Part shown: piece after piece, positions 49,078-61,939 of the stretch | Layout: each line of letters starts with the position of its first letter | Numbering within the stretch: position 1 is the stretch's first letter | Assembly: GCA_013397935.1 (NCBI GenBank) | Contig: VZRN01005622.1 | Coordinates: forward strand, 5,357,082-5,421,081 | Reading direction: 5' to 3' | Origin: Dasyornis broadbenti | Taxonomy: Eukaryota > Chordata > Aves > Passeriformes > Dasyornithidae | Length of the DNA: 64,000 bases | Notes under the pieces: model-generated | What the model was told of the DNA's origin: nothing | The model's input: the letters and a program-made list of their open reading frames with translations, nothing else | The model's database searches: none | Made by a program: the position numbers and the translations under genes

Positions 49078-49172
49078 AGGTTCAGCCAGTATTGCTCCAG
49101 TCTCTGCTTCTCCTCCCGTAATTGTTGCTGCATCCCATCGCTGGTGGCATCTTTCAGATGCATGAAATGTCT
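49078..49172 (-). other. Weak minus-strand exon candidate with coiled-coil-like peptide
   Basis: On the minus strand, CTTTTGCTGTGTGCTCAG (AG at 49174-49173) precedes an open block whose peptide includes DGMQQQLREEKQRLEQYW. This is Glu/Gln/Leu-rich and helix-like. The frame stays open to about 48942, but no strong donor is visible: CCT|GTGTGG at 49077 is poor and CTG|GTACTC at 49038 is moderate. I recognise no family. Chance is at least as likely as a real exon. Confidence 0.18.
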
Positions 49173-49555
49173 CTGAGCACACAGCAAAAGCATGCTTGAG
49201 TGACAGACTGTCACTGCCGACTTTCACTTTCTGGCTATTGACCCAATTAGTAGTCTCACAGTGAATTCCAAATTAAGTGGTATTTTACAGCACTAGCACA
49301 GCGCTGGTAATCACTCTCTTAGGCCAGCAGGGAAAGGCATCATCCTCTTAATTTCTGGTGTCAGGGGAACTTTTGGAGTTTATGGATGATGATTTCTGTC
49401 TCTCTCCCATTTATGACTGGTAACAGAATGATTTACCACTGATCTTATCATATTTCCATTCAGCAGAGGACCAATAAAGGAAAAGTACATTTTGAGAATG
49501 TAGAAAAATGTATGGATTTAAGCACGAGGTTTCATTACTATTCTTTGAACCCTCT

Positions 49556-49840
49556 AAATGATTTGACCTTTATCCATAAAGCGATCGCTGTGGTCAACAA
49601 AGGCTGGTATTGATTTACAGCACAGCTAACCTGTCAATTCTAAGCTCAGCCTTTGACCTTTTGTTTTGTTGCTGGAAAAATTATGGCATGTGCCTGAGTC
49701 AGACTGTTTAATACTTTTTTTCTATATGCAAAAGGCCAAAAGACTCATTCTAAATAAATCAGCCACTTTAATAATCTAGGTCTCAGGAGAGAGCAAACTG
49801 TCCATAATTAAGAAGTTCAGAAAACCTGACTGCCAAAAAT
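49556..49840. promoter_or_regulatory. Possible enhancer-like patch
   Basis: The patch has two TGACCTTT nuclear-receptor-type half sites (near 49564 and 49655), a RUNX-like TGTGGT next to a SOX/TCF-like AACAAAGG (near 49590-49604), a TALE-like CCTGTCAATT (near 49631) and the eight-base palindrome GCGATCGC at 49582-49589. The density and variety of sites in balanced-composition DNA suggest regulation. Conservation across birds would be the deciding evidence, and I cannot see it here. Confidence 0.33.
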
Positions 49841-50173
49841 GTTTCTCAGAATTGAACAATGAGTTTTTTCAGGAGACAGTAAATGTGCATGTTTCACAAT
49901 GGGTAGTTTCCTTCTGCAGTTTTCATCCTTCTTACTTGACTTTTATCTCATATCTGTACCAAGTGGGGGAGGGGGCGAAGGTAGCCAAGATCCTGGTTGC
50001 TGCATTTTTCATGTTTTAAGCTTCCCCCTTTTTAATCTTGCTCACAAACAGACCACTGAGAGGATCTGTTTCCTTCCCATTTCTTCTTCACAGATAAAGT
50101 AATGTTTGCCGTGTTCTCTAGAGCAAGGTATACCACTTCACAGCAGCTTTAACCTCCGACACATGAAAGATGC
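49841..50173. other. Non-coding spacer
   Basis: Nothing is recognised. A G-rich GGGGGAGGGGGCGAAGG lies near 49965-49981. Confidence 0.5.
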
Positions 50174-50208
50174 TTTTTTTTTTTTTTNNNNNNNNNNNNN
50201 NNNNNNNN
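50174..50208. other. T14 tract with a 21-base assembly gap
   Basis: T14 is followed by N at 50188-50208. As with the gap at 35558-35577, it abuts a T homopolymer, so the true local length is unknown. Confidence 0.95.
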
Positions 50209-53200
50209 TGCCAGGATGTCAGCCCAGGGAGATAGTGTTTACATTGTTCAGTAATATGGCTTATATAAGTTAAATGTGCTGACTGACCATTTAATTGTGC
50301 AGATGGCTTCTTTGCTTTGCTTTGTCTCTATTTGGTTTGTTTGAAATTGTTTGTAAAAGGCTGTTAATGGAACTAATGGGAATGAATTATAGTCCTTGCC
50401 CTGCTTTCTCCCCTCTCCTCTGCCCACCCAAAAGAAAAAAAAAGAAAGAGCAGTTTTGTGCATTGAATACTAGTTGTTTATTTCTGGAAAGTAGGTTACA
50501 GTATTATAATTGAGCTTGTATGAAACTGTAGCATTGTGCATGTAATAATCATCAGCATCTCAAAGCTTAGTATCTTTTACTTTGTGATTTTATTCTAACA
50601 TTCTGCATTTAGGAGTGATAAATACTTTCATTATAATGTGGATAAAATTTCTATCATTGCCATACATAATTTAAAGCAAAATTTAACTGTTATGTTTTGA
50701 AGGGAAGAATGTATTTGGGTTTTAGAGAAGACAAAAACTTTAACTAGTAGAGTTCTGAACTAGAGCATAGTTTCTCCTTCTTAAACAATAGATAACAGAA
50801 CTATCCCATATTCCTAGCAGACACCACCTAGAGTTTGCATATACCTCAACAGAAGTAAAAGGATTGACTGTGAGGAACAGCAAGCAAGTTTGTTTTGTTC
50901 CACTGGATCTTTTAACATAGTTTACATGAAAAAAAGCAGTGTTCTTGTGTTTTCTTTAAGCTGTATGGCAAACTCTCGTTATAAAGCACAGGTAACTCCC
51001 CTAGTACCTTCAGGAATACTCTGTTTATTGAAAATTACTCTTGTTATTAATGCCATATTCTGAAACCTGGGCCTTGACTTGCTTCCACCTCAGATTGCCC
51101 ATCCATAGATTCATCACTGGATGAATCCTTGCAGCTTCGTTTTTACCTAGGACCCAGTCTAGGTCTATATGATAGGGGATTAGATATGCTTGCGGGAACA
51201 CACAGCTGTATCAAAGAGTTTGTCAATACTAACCTTCTTTTAATGATCATTCCTTTTGAATTCCAAATTCAAATTGATGCTTGGGTCTTGTTTCCATGAC
51301 TACAGTTGAAGGTCTCTGAGATTGGTAAATTTGATGCTTACTTGTGTCAGCAATTCATGTATTAGAAATATGTAGATAAGTGTAAATTAATATCAGTTTA
51401 GATTCTCCTTTATGCCAAGACTGGAACAGAATATCATGACAACCCAATATATAACTAGCAGGCACGGTGCTAGAAGACAATGTGAGGAAATGTAGCTCTG
51501 TGCAGTATTAATATACTGCAGGAGTCATATTCAGCCTTGGCTGATACGGTTAGGCAGGCAAACTCCCTTGTCCTACTCACCCCAGGGAAAACAGATGCCA
51601 ATGCAGAGGAAGAGCTTTAATAGTAGCAGTAGATTTGCCATCTGTCACCTTGCTGGACAAATAACCAAGGATTAAAGATTTAACGCCTGAGAGGGATTTT
51701 TTTTTTTTTTTTTAATTTCTGTTCTGGATTTTGTATGTAAATCCCTATGAACACTGTAGTGGAGTTTATTGTACTTAACATTTTCCTATGGAGACCAACC
51801 TTCAACAGAGTTCTGAAATCTCACCTTTAGTAAGCAGCTTTGGAACATGTGTAGTCAACAAGGAGTGTATCATGGAAGAGATCTTGTTTGATTTCTTTGC
51901 AACTGGATTTGCTCCCTCTTCATTATTTCCCTGGAAGGGAAAGAAGAAGGAAATTGAGTGTTGCTATGGACCACAGGATCTGAAAGCACTATTTCAAGGA
52001 GTCTGTTACTCACTGGAGTTAAGTGCAAACTTATACTTAGACGTAAAAACCAAACACCTCTTCCTGCTCTAGTTTTGTATGATAAATTGCGTGTGACAAA
52101 TTTTAGAAGTTTTAGCTTGCTGACAGGTTCAAGAATACAATTTGAATGTGGATATTAAAGATGGTTCTTGATTTTGGGAGGGGTACTTGCCCTGCTGTCA
52201 TTTATTAGCAACAATGAACAGTTGCTGTAGTTTAGTCATTTCAATTACTAAATAGAGAAGGAAAACAGGAGAAGAAACTGTTCAGTGTGTGCTGTACATG
52301 AGACCATGCAAAGTACATGTAATGTCAGAGAGTAGATGGGTAAAGAAAAAACAGCCAGAGGGAATGTAAGCTCATTATGAAAGAAGTAAATGGTACATGA
52401 TGATGCCAGCCCATCAGCAGCCCAGCAGTTTTTGAGTTCTGTGTAAGCATTGCAACAGCACGACTTCAATAAAAGCACTTTGTGAGTTTGAGCATATTGT
52501 GGGAAGCGTTACTTTTACAGGGATGCTATTTAGAAATCACAGAGTGAGTTGTCTGTGGGGAAAAATGGAGTAAAAGAACTATTGATTAAGCAGAAGGCAG
52601 ATGGAGGGGTAAGATGTTATGGGGCCTGAAAAGCTATCATAGAGAATAACACTTGAACTGTTGTCATAATAAAACTGCAGAAATGACACATGCACCCTTC
52701 AATTGTGCAAGCTAAACTCAGAAGGGGATAAAGACTTTTTCTAAATTATCTGACTCCAGTTGTAAAACAGGTCGTAGGACAGGTTTCAGTCTCAAAGAAT
52801 AATAAGGTTGAAATTTTCAATTCATATCTGCAGTCTCAGTTAAGGAGTACATTGTTTTTCTGTGCCAGAGCCATGATGATATGCCATTGACATATGATGA
52901 TGATGATACGCCATCTGACAGCGTTTAACTAAATTAGTGTGAAAACCTCAGAATCAATTTTCCTATCTTGTTCTGTCTCTTTATAATATGAAAACCTCCA
53001 AGTCATCTGTATAACTTTATCACTTATTTTGGAGACATTTAATATGGAGAAAATGTCACAGAAGTGTAAGAAAGTTGCATGTGTATAGAGCAGAAACAGT
53101 GTCCTTCAACTGCAGGAGAACATTTTGGTTTGCAATGCCTTCAATTTCGACATTTTGCTTTTCCCAAGAGAGACACAGCCCAGGGAAATCCTTGCATTTC

Positions 53201-54395
53201 CTTCAGGGGCCCTGGGGAGAACAGAATTTTTTGTGTTGCCTTCAGCCTTCTTGTAAGCCTGACCCTTCAGTCAATGACTGTTCTCAGTCATCCTGGAGCT
53301 TAGACTGTTCCCTGATACACACATGATCAAATCGCATTTTATTTTCTTTGCTTATTCATTTTCCGCTTTGGCTCTGTAATATCAATGTATCTTCAGAGAG
53401 AGACATTGAGCACTAAATACGACGGGACAAAACCCACACTTTCTACAAATCTGGTTGGTACCCTCTAGTCTAATACTTCAGCTGAAAAGGATTGCCACGT
53501 AGAGTAAGGGTTTGCAAACAAGGTGGGAAGGGATTGTAAAAAGGGTTTTGCTTTTCCAAACACTGAAATATAAACGGTGTCCGACAGAGTCCTGATCATG
53601 TTATCTGATCAGTTCTTTGACATTTCAGCGCTTCAGCAGTTCACTCTCTCCAGTTCTTCGTGGAACAAAACTGTTCCTAACAAATGAAAATGTTTTGGCA
53701 CAGTTGAAGCTTTTGGATTTGCTATTACACCATAGAAGTGAAAATGAAATATATGCATGGAATGCTCACTTCTCCCTTTGCACTGTGAAATTTATTCCCC
53801 AAAAAATTGATACCCTCACAGAGGTATCATCCCTCTTGCTCTTAGGACAAACAGACCCTTTCTTTGCTTTCAATTTATTATTTACAAAGGGATTTACATC
53901 TTCTTAAAGTTGATGGTAAATGAAGTGAACCAGTATTTTCAGTTTTGCAGTTTCATCATGAGATGAATACATATAATTACAGTCTTAATTTGAATCAAAT
54001 GAAGAGAGTATAAAAACTAGCCATTGTACTTGTTGTTGCCCTCCCTTAATTTTATCAAATAGTTTTGAGAATATTTAGTTCACGAGTGTGTAGCTGATTG
54101 TGAATTTGTCAGGATATTTCAACTTCCCTTAGAAAAAGCCAGGATTCTATGCAGTAATTACATTTATATAGGTGTGTATCTTTGAAAACTGGGATTACAG
54201 ACCTCAGGTGATGTCCACTGAAAGGACAAGTGGAGTCCTTTAGAGCTAGTAGCCTCATTTTGCGTGGAATTTTTTTTTTTTTTTTTTAATTACTGGGCTT
54301 TAAATTTACTGTGTGCAGAAGAATTAAGGAGTGGGATTTTTCAAAAGACTCAGCAGTGGCCTCATCTGTACTCAGTGAAGTTAGTGATAAAATAC
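50209..54395. other. Non-coding DNA, no recognised transposon
   Basis: AT-rich DNA with T17 at 51697-51713 and T18 at 54270-54287. An imperfect duplication occurs at 52875-52920, where GATGATATGCCATTGACA is followed by GATGATACGCCATCTGACA. The 94-codon plus-strand frame at 51788-52072 has no recognised domain. Confidence 0.5.
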
Positions 54396-54399
54396 TCAA

Positions 54400-54515
54400 A
54401 GCTGGATTTTATAGGATTAAGCCGATTTACACCATCTGTGAATCTGGCCCCCATTAACTTCAGTGGTAGCAGATTTAACCAACACTGAGAGCTTTTGAAA
54501 ACCCCATCCTAATTT
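54400..54515. mobile_element. Possible old amniote interspersed repeat
   Basis: GATTTACACCATCTGTGAATCTGGCCCCCATTAACTTCAGTGG closely resembles a motif I recall from an old repeat seen in turtles, crocodilians and birds, in which GATTTACACC, AATCTGGCCCC and GACTTCAGTGG recur. Family, strand and borders are not decidable by eye. Confidence 0.4.
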
Positions 54516-56600
54516 GGTAGTAAATACTCTGACTGTATAAACAGTAGATGTCAAAGAGGAGTTAAAAATAACAAAGCATCAGTCTAGGTTCCCCCTGTCC
54601 TTTGTAATTATACCTTCTTTTCTATCTTAGAGTTCTAACTTATCATGTGCATGATGACATGAAGTTTTCGGTTGCTTTTTAAAAAAATATTTCTTTATAT
54701 TCTTTAATATTCTTAAATTATGTAGTTTTACTCTATCCAGTCACTAGCAATCTCAAAGCACAGGTTTACAAACAGGTTTTGTGTGTGTAGCCCAAGTACA
54801 CAAAGAACAGATATTTGGGGGTTGTGGTGGATGTTGGTGCAGCAAAATTTCTTTCTGACAAACCAAGTATAATGTTTGGATGTTTCATTTTCATTACAGC
54901 AGTAGGTAGGACCACAGAACCACATAAAGCCATATTGCTGTCTTTGTCTATACATATATTTTTATATATCTGTTAGATATAGCTCAGGTATTTTTAGCTA
55001 TTGTCCATGTTTATTTATCACTCCACAGCAGCTGAGGAAGACAACGTGTGCTACAGCAGGACTGAAATGATCTTTGGTATGGCATAAGGAATTGTGTGGA
55101 AGTAATTTTGCCTTTTGGAATCATCCTGATAGGTTTATTTGAGAACCAAGAGAAAAGGCCAAATGCTTGACTTCATTGTACTGCTGTAGACATATTTGCT
55201 AAATTGATAAGTCAAGTCCTGTAGTTACTGCCTATATTAGCCTTTGTACTCAAATATTTTGTGTTTGTGGTGGTGTAAAGTACATATTTTGGGTCACTGT
55301 TTAACTTGCACATACTCTCTATTAAATTCAGCATGGAGGGTTTTCCCACGTGTTTAGACCCACCACCACTGCTAAAGCTTTCCATTCGAGAGAGAGCAAA
55401 AGCAAAAAGGGCATTTCAACTTCACAATGCAATTTAATGTTGTATTCCTGTGTCCATATCTTGAGATATTTAGCATTGAGCAGGGCAGTTAAAAGCTATC
55501 ACCAACAGGATTATGAAAAGTACCATGGTCCTTGTCCTGCTGTTGTTTGGATCCAAATTGTTTGCTCCATAAAGAAGAAAGTGTCTTGCTGCAGACAGCC
55601 GTCAGAAGGCACACGGCATAAACAAAACCTCCATCAACACTTCAATTCTCAAAGTGGTAATTGAGGTTTTAGCAACAAGACTCTGCTTGACTGTAACCAG
55701 AGTCAAATAACTAAAACTAGTTTCAACTCCTTGAACACTTACTCATTAAGGGACTTGTAAAATGAGCCCTGTGTTTGCACAAATGAGTAACATAGATCTT
55801 TTTGCACCTTGAGCAAATTCACTTATTTTGGCTACTGACTGTGCTCTGCTTTAATCTTGATTTTTTTTTTTTTTCTGCAAAGGCTTATCAAGCGTGGTAA
55901 AATTGAAAGTTCTTGAAACAGGCTTTTTTCCAGATGCTATATCACTAAGATACAAAGTAATTTTACTGCTTTAATCTAACTTCATTGTATTTTTTAATAA
56001 TAGAAATTTCCAAGTCATGGCCGTGGTAGAGATAGTACATATTTAAAAGTAATTTAAAAGTTAACTAAAATATAGCACGAGATCCTGATATGATTTTTCG
56101 TGTGTAGATAGAAAAGACAAAAAAACAATCAGTGCTACTCCAGACATATTTTCAAACTGATAGTTTTTCATGGGCTGTAAAGCAGTGGTTGAGTTCAACA
56201 ATTGAATGAAACTATCTGTGATCTTAAAAGGGTATTAGTATTACAAGTATTAAACTCAACTGAAATAGTTTTCTCCTATTCTTATTTTTCTAGTATTTAT
56301 GTAGATTGCTTAATTATGGTTAAAATGAAATCTAGATTAAGAAAAAAATTCCTTGAATAGCATCTGCATGATAGGGCACAGTGCAGCAATGGTTGTATTG
56401 TATGGCCTTAAAATACTCTGTATTCTCATGGAGAGGATAGAATTATCCTCGTGGGCCCAGCACTGCAGTGATGAGACATTCTCTTGCTTTCAAGACACAA
56501 AGTGGATAATTTGATTCAGTTTATCATGATAATTTATATCTCCTACTTAGTCTTTTGGAAAGACAGAGCCTGACATGCTAAAAACCAAGTAATACTTTTA
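54516..56600. other. Non-coding DNA, no recognised feature
   Basis: No gene or transposon is recognised. T14 lies at 55861-55874. The 104-codon plus-strand frame at 55350-55664 shows no domain. Confidence 0.5.
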
Positions 56601-56606
56601 CTCAAA

Positions 56607-56678
56607 TCTGCTGTTTAATTATTTTCTGCTGTTTAATTATTTTAATTATTTTAATTATTTTTTATTTTAATTATTTTC
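56607..56678. repeat. Nested tandem repeat, 18-bp and 9-bp units
   Basis: Two copies of TCTGCTGTTTAATTATTT stand in tandem, then the 9-base core TAATTATTT repeats several more times with one T-rich interruption. The pattern suggests replication slippage of the inner part of the 18-base unit. Confidence 0.88.
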
Positions 56679-59600
56679 TCATGGAGATGTAGCCATCTCT
56701 ATGAGTCTTGTAGCTTTACATTTTGAACACAAGCAAGGTTTCAGTCCACAGGCTTTTGTTATTGGGCTTTGGAAGGGGTCTGAAATTGAACTTTGTAGCA
56801 GAGGATGCCCTTTTGAGGTCCAGTTGTTAACTGATGCTGAACATGTCAAACTAATAAGATTTCTTTGGAAAATAACCCCAACAAAACGTGGTGATTGACT
56901 GTCCTGATTTATTGCTTTTAATTAAGAACAATGGAAAACTGGGCTAGGTAGATGTGAACTGTTGTATGTATAATTTCATCAAAAGGGACATGGATTTTCC
57001 TTGCTGTCCAATCCCTTTCTCATTTCATGTGCTCATTGAAACCCAGTACCATTGACAGCACATGAATAACACAAAGCAGTTAATCCATTAAACCCCAAAC
57101 GTTTTTACTGTTCTATTGGTTTGATGTTTTTAAAGTGTCAGTGATATCTTATGTTTATTTAATTTTACCATGCATCTGCTGTAGACCCTGTGACTCTGAA
57201 TGGAGCTGAGCTTCTTTTAGCAACAGAGAAAGGGTTTGGGAAAAGAGGTGGGTCAGAGGTGTTTTCTGCCTCTCCTGGTGGCTGTAGAGAAGCGTCGTGG
57301 AAAACTTCCCAGCGTTAGAGTTGCACACTGAAATGCTCTGTCGTGGTATCCAGAGTGCTGTTAAAACCCCTAATCTACAAGCAATCACAGGCAAAAACAC
57401 TGTTTAAAGAGGAAAAACAAATTCTGGTGGTGGTTTACTGATTCTTTCTCAGCGTGTGGATAGGTGCACATGTAACCCCACTTAAATGCTGTGTGTTCTG
57501 GGTTGCCCAGGTGAGCCACGGGGCTGTTGTGATTGATGTATGTGCATGCTGATTGCTGAGCCAACCATGGCCTGAAAGCTCTGATTGCTCTTTTCTTGCT
57601 GGAAACACTGATTTAGATTCTTCTGGCTCTAGCTGCTCATTTTCACAGAACTTGTAGACGAGTGTCATTATCTTGGAGACCATAGCCTGACGTTAAATTT
57701 GGTTGAAAGTGTATTCCACAAAGTTATTAGAAGGAGACAGGTTAGCAGACGGGTAGGCAATCTATCCATATAAAGCTCGCTGCTTTAGGAAAGCTGCTTC
57801 TGTTTGAAAGCATCACTCGCACAACACCAAGTCTTTGAAATCTCATTATGACCTGCAGGTATAATAGGTAGGAGCTGTGTAGGAACTTGTTTTTACAGAC
57901 AGCATCCTGTAGGGTGGAAATATCCCCTGCAGCAATGGCAATATTTTAAGTCTTCATTATGGAAAGTTCTGCCTTGTGTATGCTTTTGGAGTGCCTTTAC
58001 TATTGAAGTGCCTTGGAATTATGCATTAGGTAAAATGACAGAGAATGTTTCTCACAGCCCCTTTTACTGAAAGGATGATGTAGCAATATCATATTTGACT
58101 TGGTTATTCTTATTAATTCCTTTTTATCATATACTAGCACTAAAGAGGAAAATGTCCAGTGAAAACACATTTGAATGCAAAGGGGCCTCATAGGAATAGT
58201 CTTGTTCTTGGAAAAGTTCAGTGCTTCAGGTAACTTTGACTCTACCATTCACATAAATATTGTTCATTTGGGCATATTTGTCTAGACTTATATTTTTCTA
58301 TCATCATATTACTGATATTTTAAGACTTTTTAATCACTCTCACACACATACATGCACATGCAAATCTGAAATGAAAAGATTTATTCTCTGCAATAATGAC
58401 TTCTAATATGAAGAAAGCCTTTGGAATCCACATCCCTGTCAGGGCTGTTGCATTATGTATCTCTCCGCATAAAACTTGTTAAATCTTTCAATATAGTGAT
58501 TTTTCAAACTGTTGTGAAATGATTGAAATTAGCATTTAATGTCTGTTAACTTGCTGACATATCTTCAGGTTCATCCAGAATAAATTAAGAAATGAGTTAA
58601 AAAAAAAAAATAAAATTCAGTCTTCTGTCTCCAGATACTATCATGACAGACAAAACTGAGTTTACTTGGAGTCATTGCAAAGAATTGTGGGATGCACTTC
58701 ATGGAAGTTGGGACTGACTCTATCAATGACTTGTTTATGTAAAAAATAATGGTTTTACAGATTTTTTTTTTTAGTTTGGGATTCAAAGTAAAGGTATGAA
58801 AACCACTTAAAAAAATTCCACGGAAGCCACATTTTCTGTTTTACAGTTCCAAGGTTTAATTCATTCTATGGCAGTTTTTTGGATCATTCTTCTAATCCAT
58901 ACCTCCAAAAAGAGCTAGCCTCAGGCGGTCATCCTGACAGAAAGTTTGAAGTTGAAGAGTTAAAATAAAGCAAATCAAAAGCAGAGGTTTTGACACTTGA
59001 GGATGTCATCCAAAATAAGTTTGGCTGTACAATAATTTCGCTGTTCACATTTTGCACGCGAGTCAGACGAGGCATGCTTTGTAATAAGATGCAGGAGGTG
59101 TAAGATAACTTTTCTCCCACCCTTCCCATAAGGTCTGCTCCCAAATCTCACTACAGATAACTATATCCAAGTAAAACTTCTCAGCAGTGTCTAACAAACT
59201 GAAGCATCTCTGATATATTACCGAGTTACAGGAATGGAATTTTTGCATAAACAGGGGCTTATCGTTTTCCTTTCAGTCTTACCCATTCTTCATAGCACTG
59301 TCACTTCTTTCCCTCTAAAGACACATTTAGATTTTTAAGTTATCCTTTTCTACTCTCTTTCTAACTCTATGTTTAACTGACATCTTTTCTGAAGTATGAT
59401 GGCAAAGCTCAGTTTCCAGCTAGGACTCTGCCAGACTAATTGATTAAAGTGTTTAATGTGTTTCAGGAGACAACCCGAGTTTCTGAATTTATGACAAAGT
59501 TGGATGAAATATGGATATATTTACTGAATTCTTTACTGGATTCTCTCTGTTGAGAGAACAGTATGGAGGGGAGAGATGAAAAGGACTATTGCTTTTACAA

Positions 59601-61281
59601 AGCTGATGGAAATTTCCTGGTTTTGTTGATCTACTTTCTCCTATTCTTTTATGAAATATTACTCTTCAAATATGTTTTGTTGGTTAGTAGGTTCCTAAAT
59701 ACACAGGAGCATATCTAAATAATATGAATAATCTCATAGCTGGTAAACATTGCCACCTGCTCAAGTCAGAATTTGTGGAGAATTTGTGATTACCATTTAC
59801 ATTACAGGTGGACCATTTACACCTGGGTTCATGAACATCTATGTAGGAAAACATCTCCAGAAACAGATTGCTAAACTTTTCCCATTTTCTTCTTCTTTTT
59901 CTCCATTGTCTGCTTCTAACATGGCTCAGTCTGTGATTTGGGTTCTGCGGGGCTGTCCCACAGCTTTTCTGCAAGGGGCTTTTTCAGGAAAGGACACCTG
60001 CTGATATCCAAGCCCATTTGAGGTAGCAGAACAGCAAAGAGAAGGTTTGTTCCCGATACTCTAGAAATGCAGTCAAATGATTTCTCATTATGCCCAGGCT
60101 GAAGAATAGTGGGAGTGAGACAGAATCTTGGGGAGATGGGTTTGCTCAGCAGAACTTACTTAAACTTAATTTGAACTGTCGTTTAAGTAAGGTGGTAACT
60201 AACTATAACTAAGCACATCCCATTGTCCCTTGTTGCTTTCTTTTTTTCTTTTTCTTTCCAAAATGTAGTCAAACCAAATAACTTTTGTCTTTTAATTATT
60301 CAGTTCTTTCTGTTGCACCTGAATTCATAATAAATACTTAAGCTTTCACAGCAGGGAATATCTTTAATGCAATTTTAAGATATGTCACTGCACTGTTCCA
60401 AGATGTTTAATTTGTCTGCCTGGGTAAATGGAAATACTGGAGATTAATACAGCATTAAAAATACAATGAAATGTGCATTTCCCAGTCGGTTAAATACAGG
60501 CAACTTGGAATTCTTAAGTTGGTACAATTAATCAGTTAGACATATTGCCTCTGTAATACTCAGCTCATATAATTTCCCAGTAGGATTTTTATGTAAAAAA
60601 ATTATTGCTTTATAATTTAACACTAAGTGCTCCCTGTAGAAAAATTAGAGTGCCGTCTTGTAACGTAAACAATATAGATTACTGTTGTATAGGGTTAGTT
60701 CAGTCTTCTTTGTGTTTCTCCTATATTCATAAAACTGATTGTGAAGCATATGACACCGAATAACTTTCTTTTTAAGTCAGTGGACAAAATTTTCCAAACA
60801 GGAATAATGTTTTCTTAGGGAACTTTTACTTCAGTTCTCTAGAACCTGTCCACACAAAGTCATTGCTGAAGATTCAATGAAAAGTTTTTGTCTGAGTTCT
60901 TCAGAAAGGTAAAATCCTAAAAGTGCTTTCCTAAAGGAAATTAAAGAATGTAGATTTTTAGTGAGAGAGACATATTTCCATATCTGGTTGTAGTTTTAAA
61001 AAAGGCTAAAGTAGCCTTCCATAAAGAAAGAAAATGTTATACAACCTGTTTAACTGTTTTGTATTTAGCTATAGCAACAAAAACTGTAACCTAAACTTTT
61101 GACATTCTCCTTGTTACTGATTTTATTGTATTCTTTTCCATTCCCATTAATCTGTTTGTATACCCACTTTAGTAAATAGTCTACCTAGACACACTGTAAA
61201 TAGAACTGCAAAGCGGATGAATGACCTCATTGTTAATCCTCATTACAGTTTAATTTCTTTTATTGGAGATGATTTCTGACC

Positions 61282-61285
<4 letters not shown>
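56679..61285. other. Non-coding DNA, no recognised transposon
   Basis: No supported gene or transposon is present. A 58-base block at 57453-57510 has a good acceptor before it and a good donor after it and is open in one frame, but it stands alone. Minor simple repeats include an A-run at 58599-58609 and a CA-rich stretch near 58341-58360. Confidence 0.5.
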
Positions 61286-61288
<3 letters not shown>

Positions 61289-61312
<24 letters not shown>

Positions 61313-61313
61313 T
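61289..61313. repeat. T25 homopolymer
   Basis: Twenty-five T in a row, followed by AAACCATG. Like the T25 at 3629-3653, it is among the longest pure T runs in the window. Confidence 0.95.
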
Positions 61314-61939
61314 AAACCATGTATTTAAAACCTTCTGGCCTGGGAAGCATTTTAAATATATTTTGCTTTATTAATTTATCATAGCGACAAGGAAAAGATG
61401 TGTGTACCTCCAACCATTGGGTCAGTATAAAACTATGTTCCTGGAAATGGAATACTGTAATTAGAATTCCTTGGAGGCAATGTTTTCTTTTCAACTTGAT
61501 GTTACAAGAGAAGGACTTCAAAGACTTTGTGACTTCAGCTGATAGTGGAGCAACTCCCTAAGGCGATCTCAGTTAGACAGCTCAGGGATGGCCATTCAGG
61601 AGTAGATAAGGGAGTCTGTGAAGTTAATGAGTAATTCTGCCATTTAAAAATGCATTGCATTTTTATTTATTGGTGAAAATTACAGTTTTGACATCTTAGT
61701 TAAAAGTTGAGTAGGAACTGAGAAATGGTGCTGGTAACGTAAGAATGATCAGAGGTGATGTATCATAGCACTGGCAAGTAGCATTTTAAAATAAAATTCT
61801 TTTTCTTCCAAAGGCTCACAGAGGAGAGGCAAACTTGTTAGATCATCCCATCACCAGTGCAGTTACTTCCCAAAGGAGAGTAATTAAATTAATGTTTAAA
61901 TTACTTAAACATCGATGCATCTTTCACATCACTGGAGCT

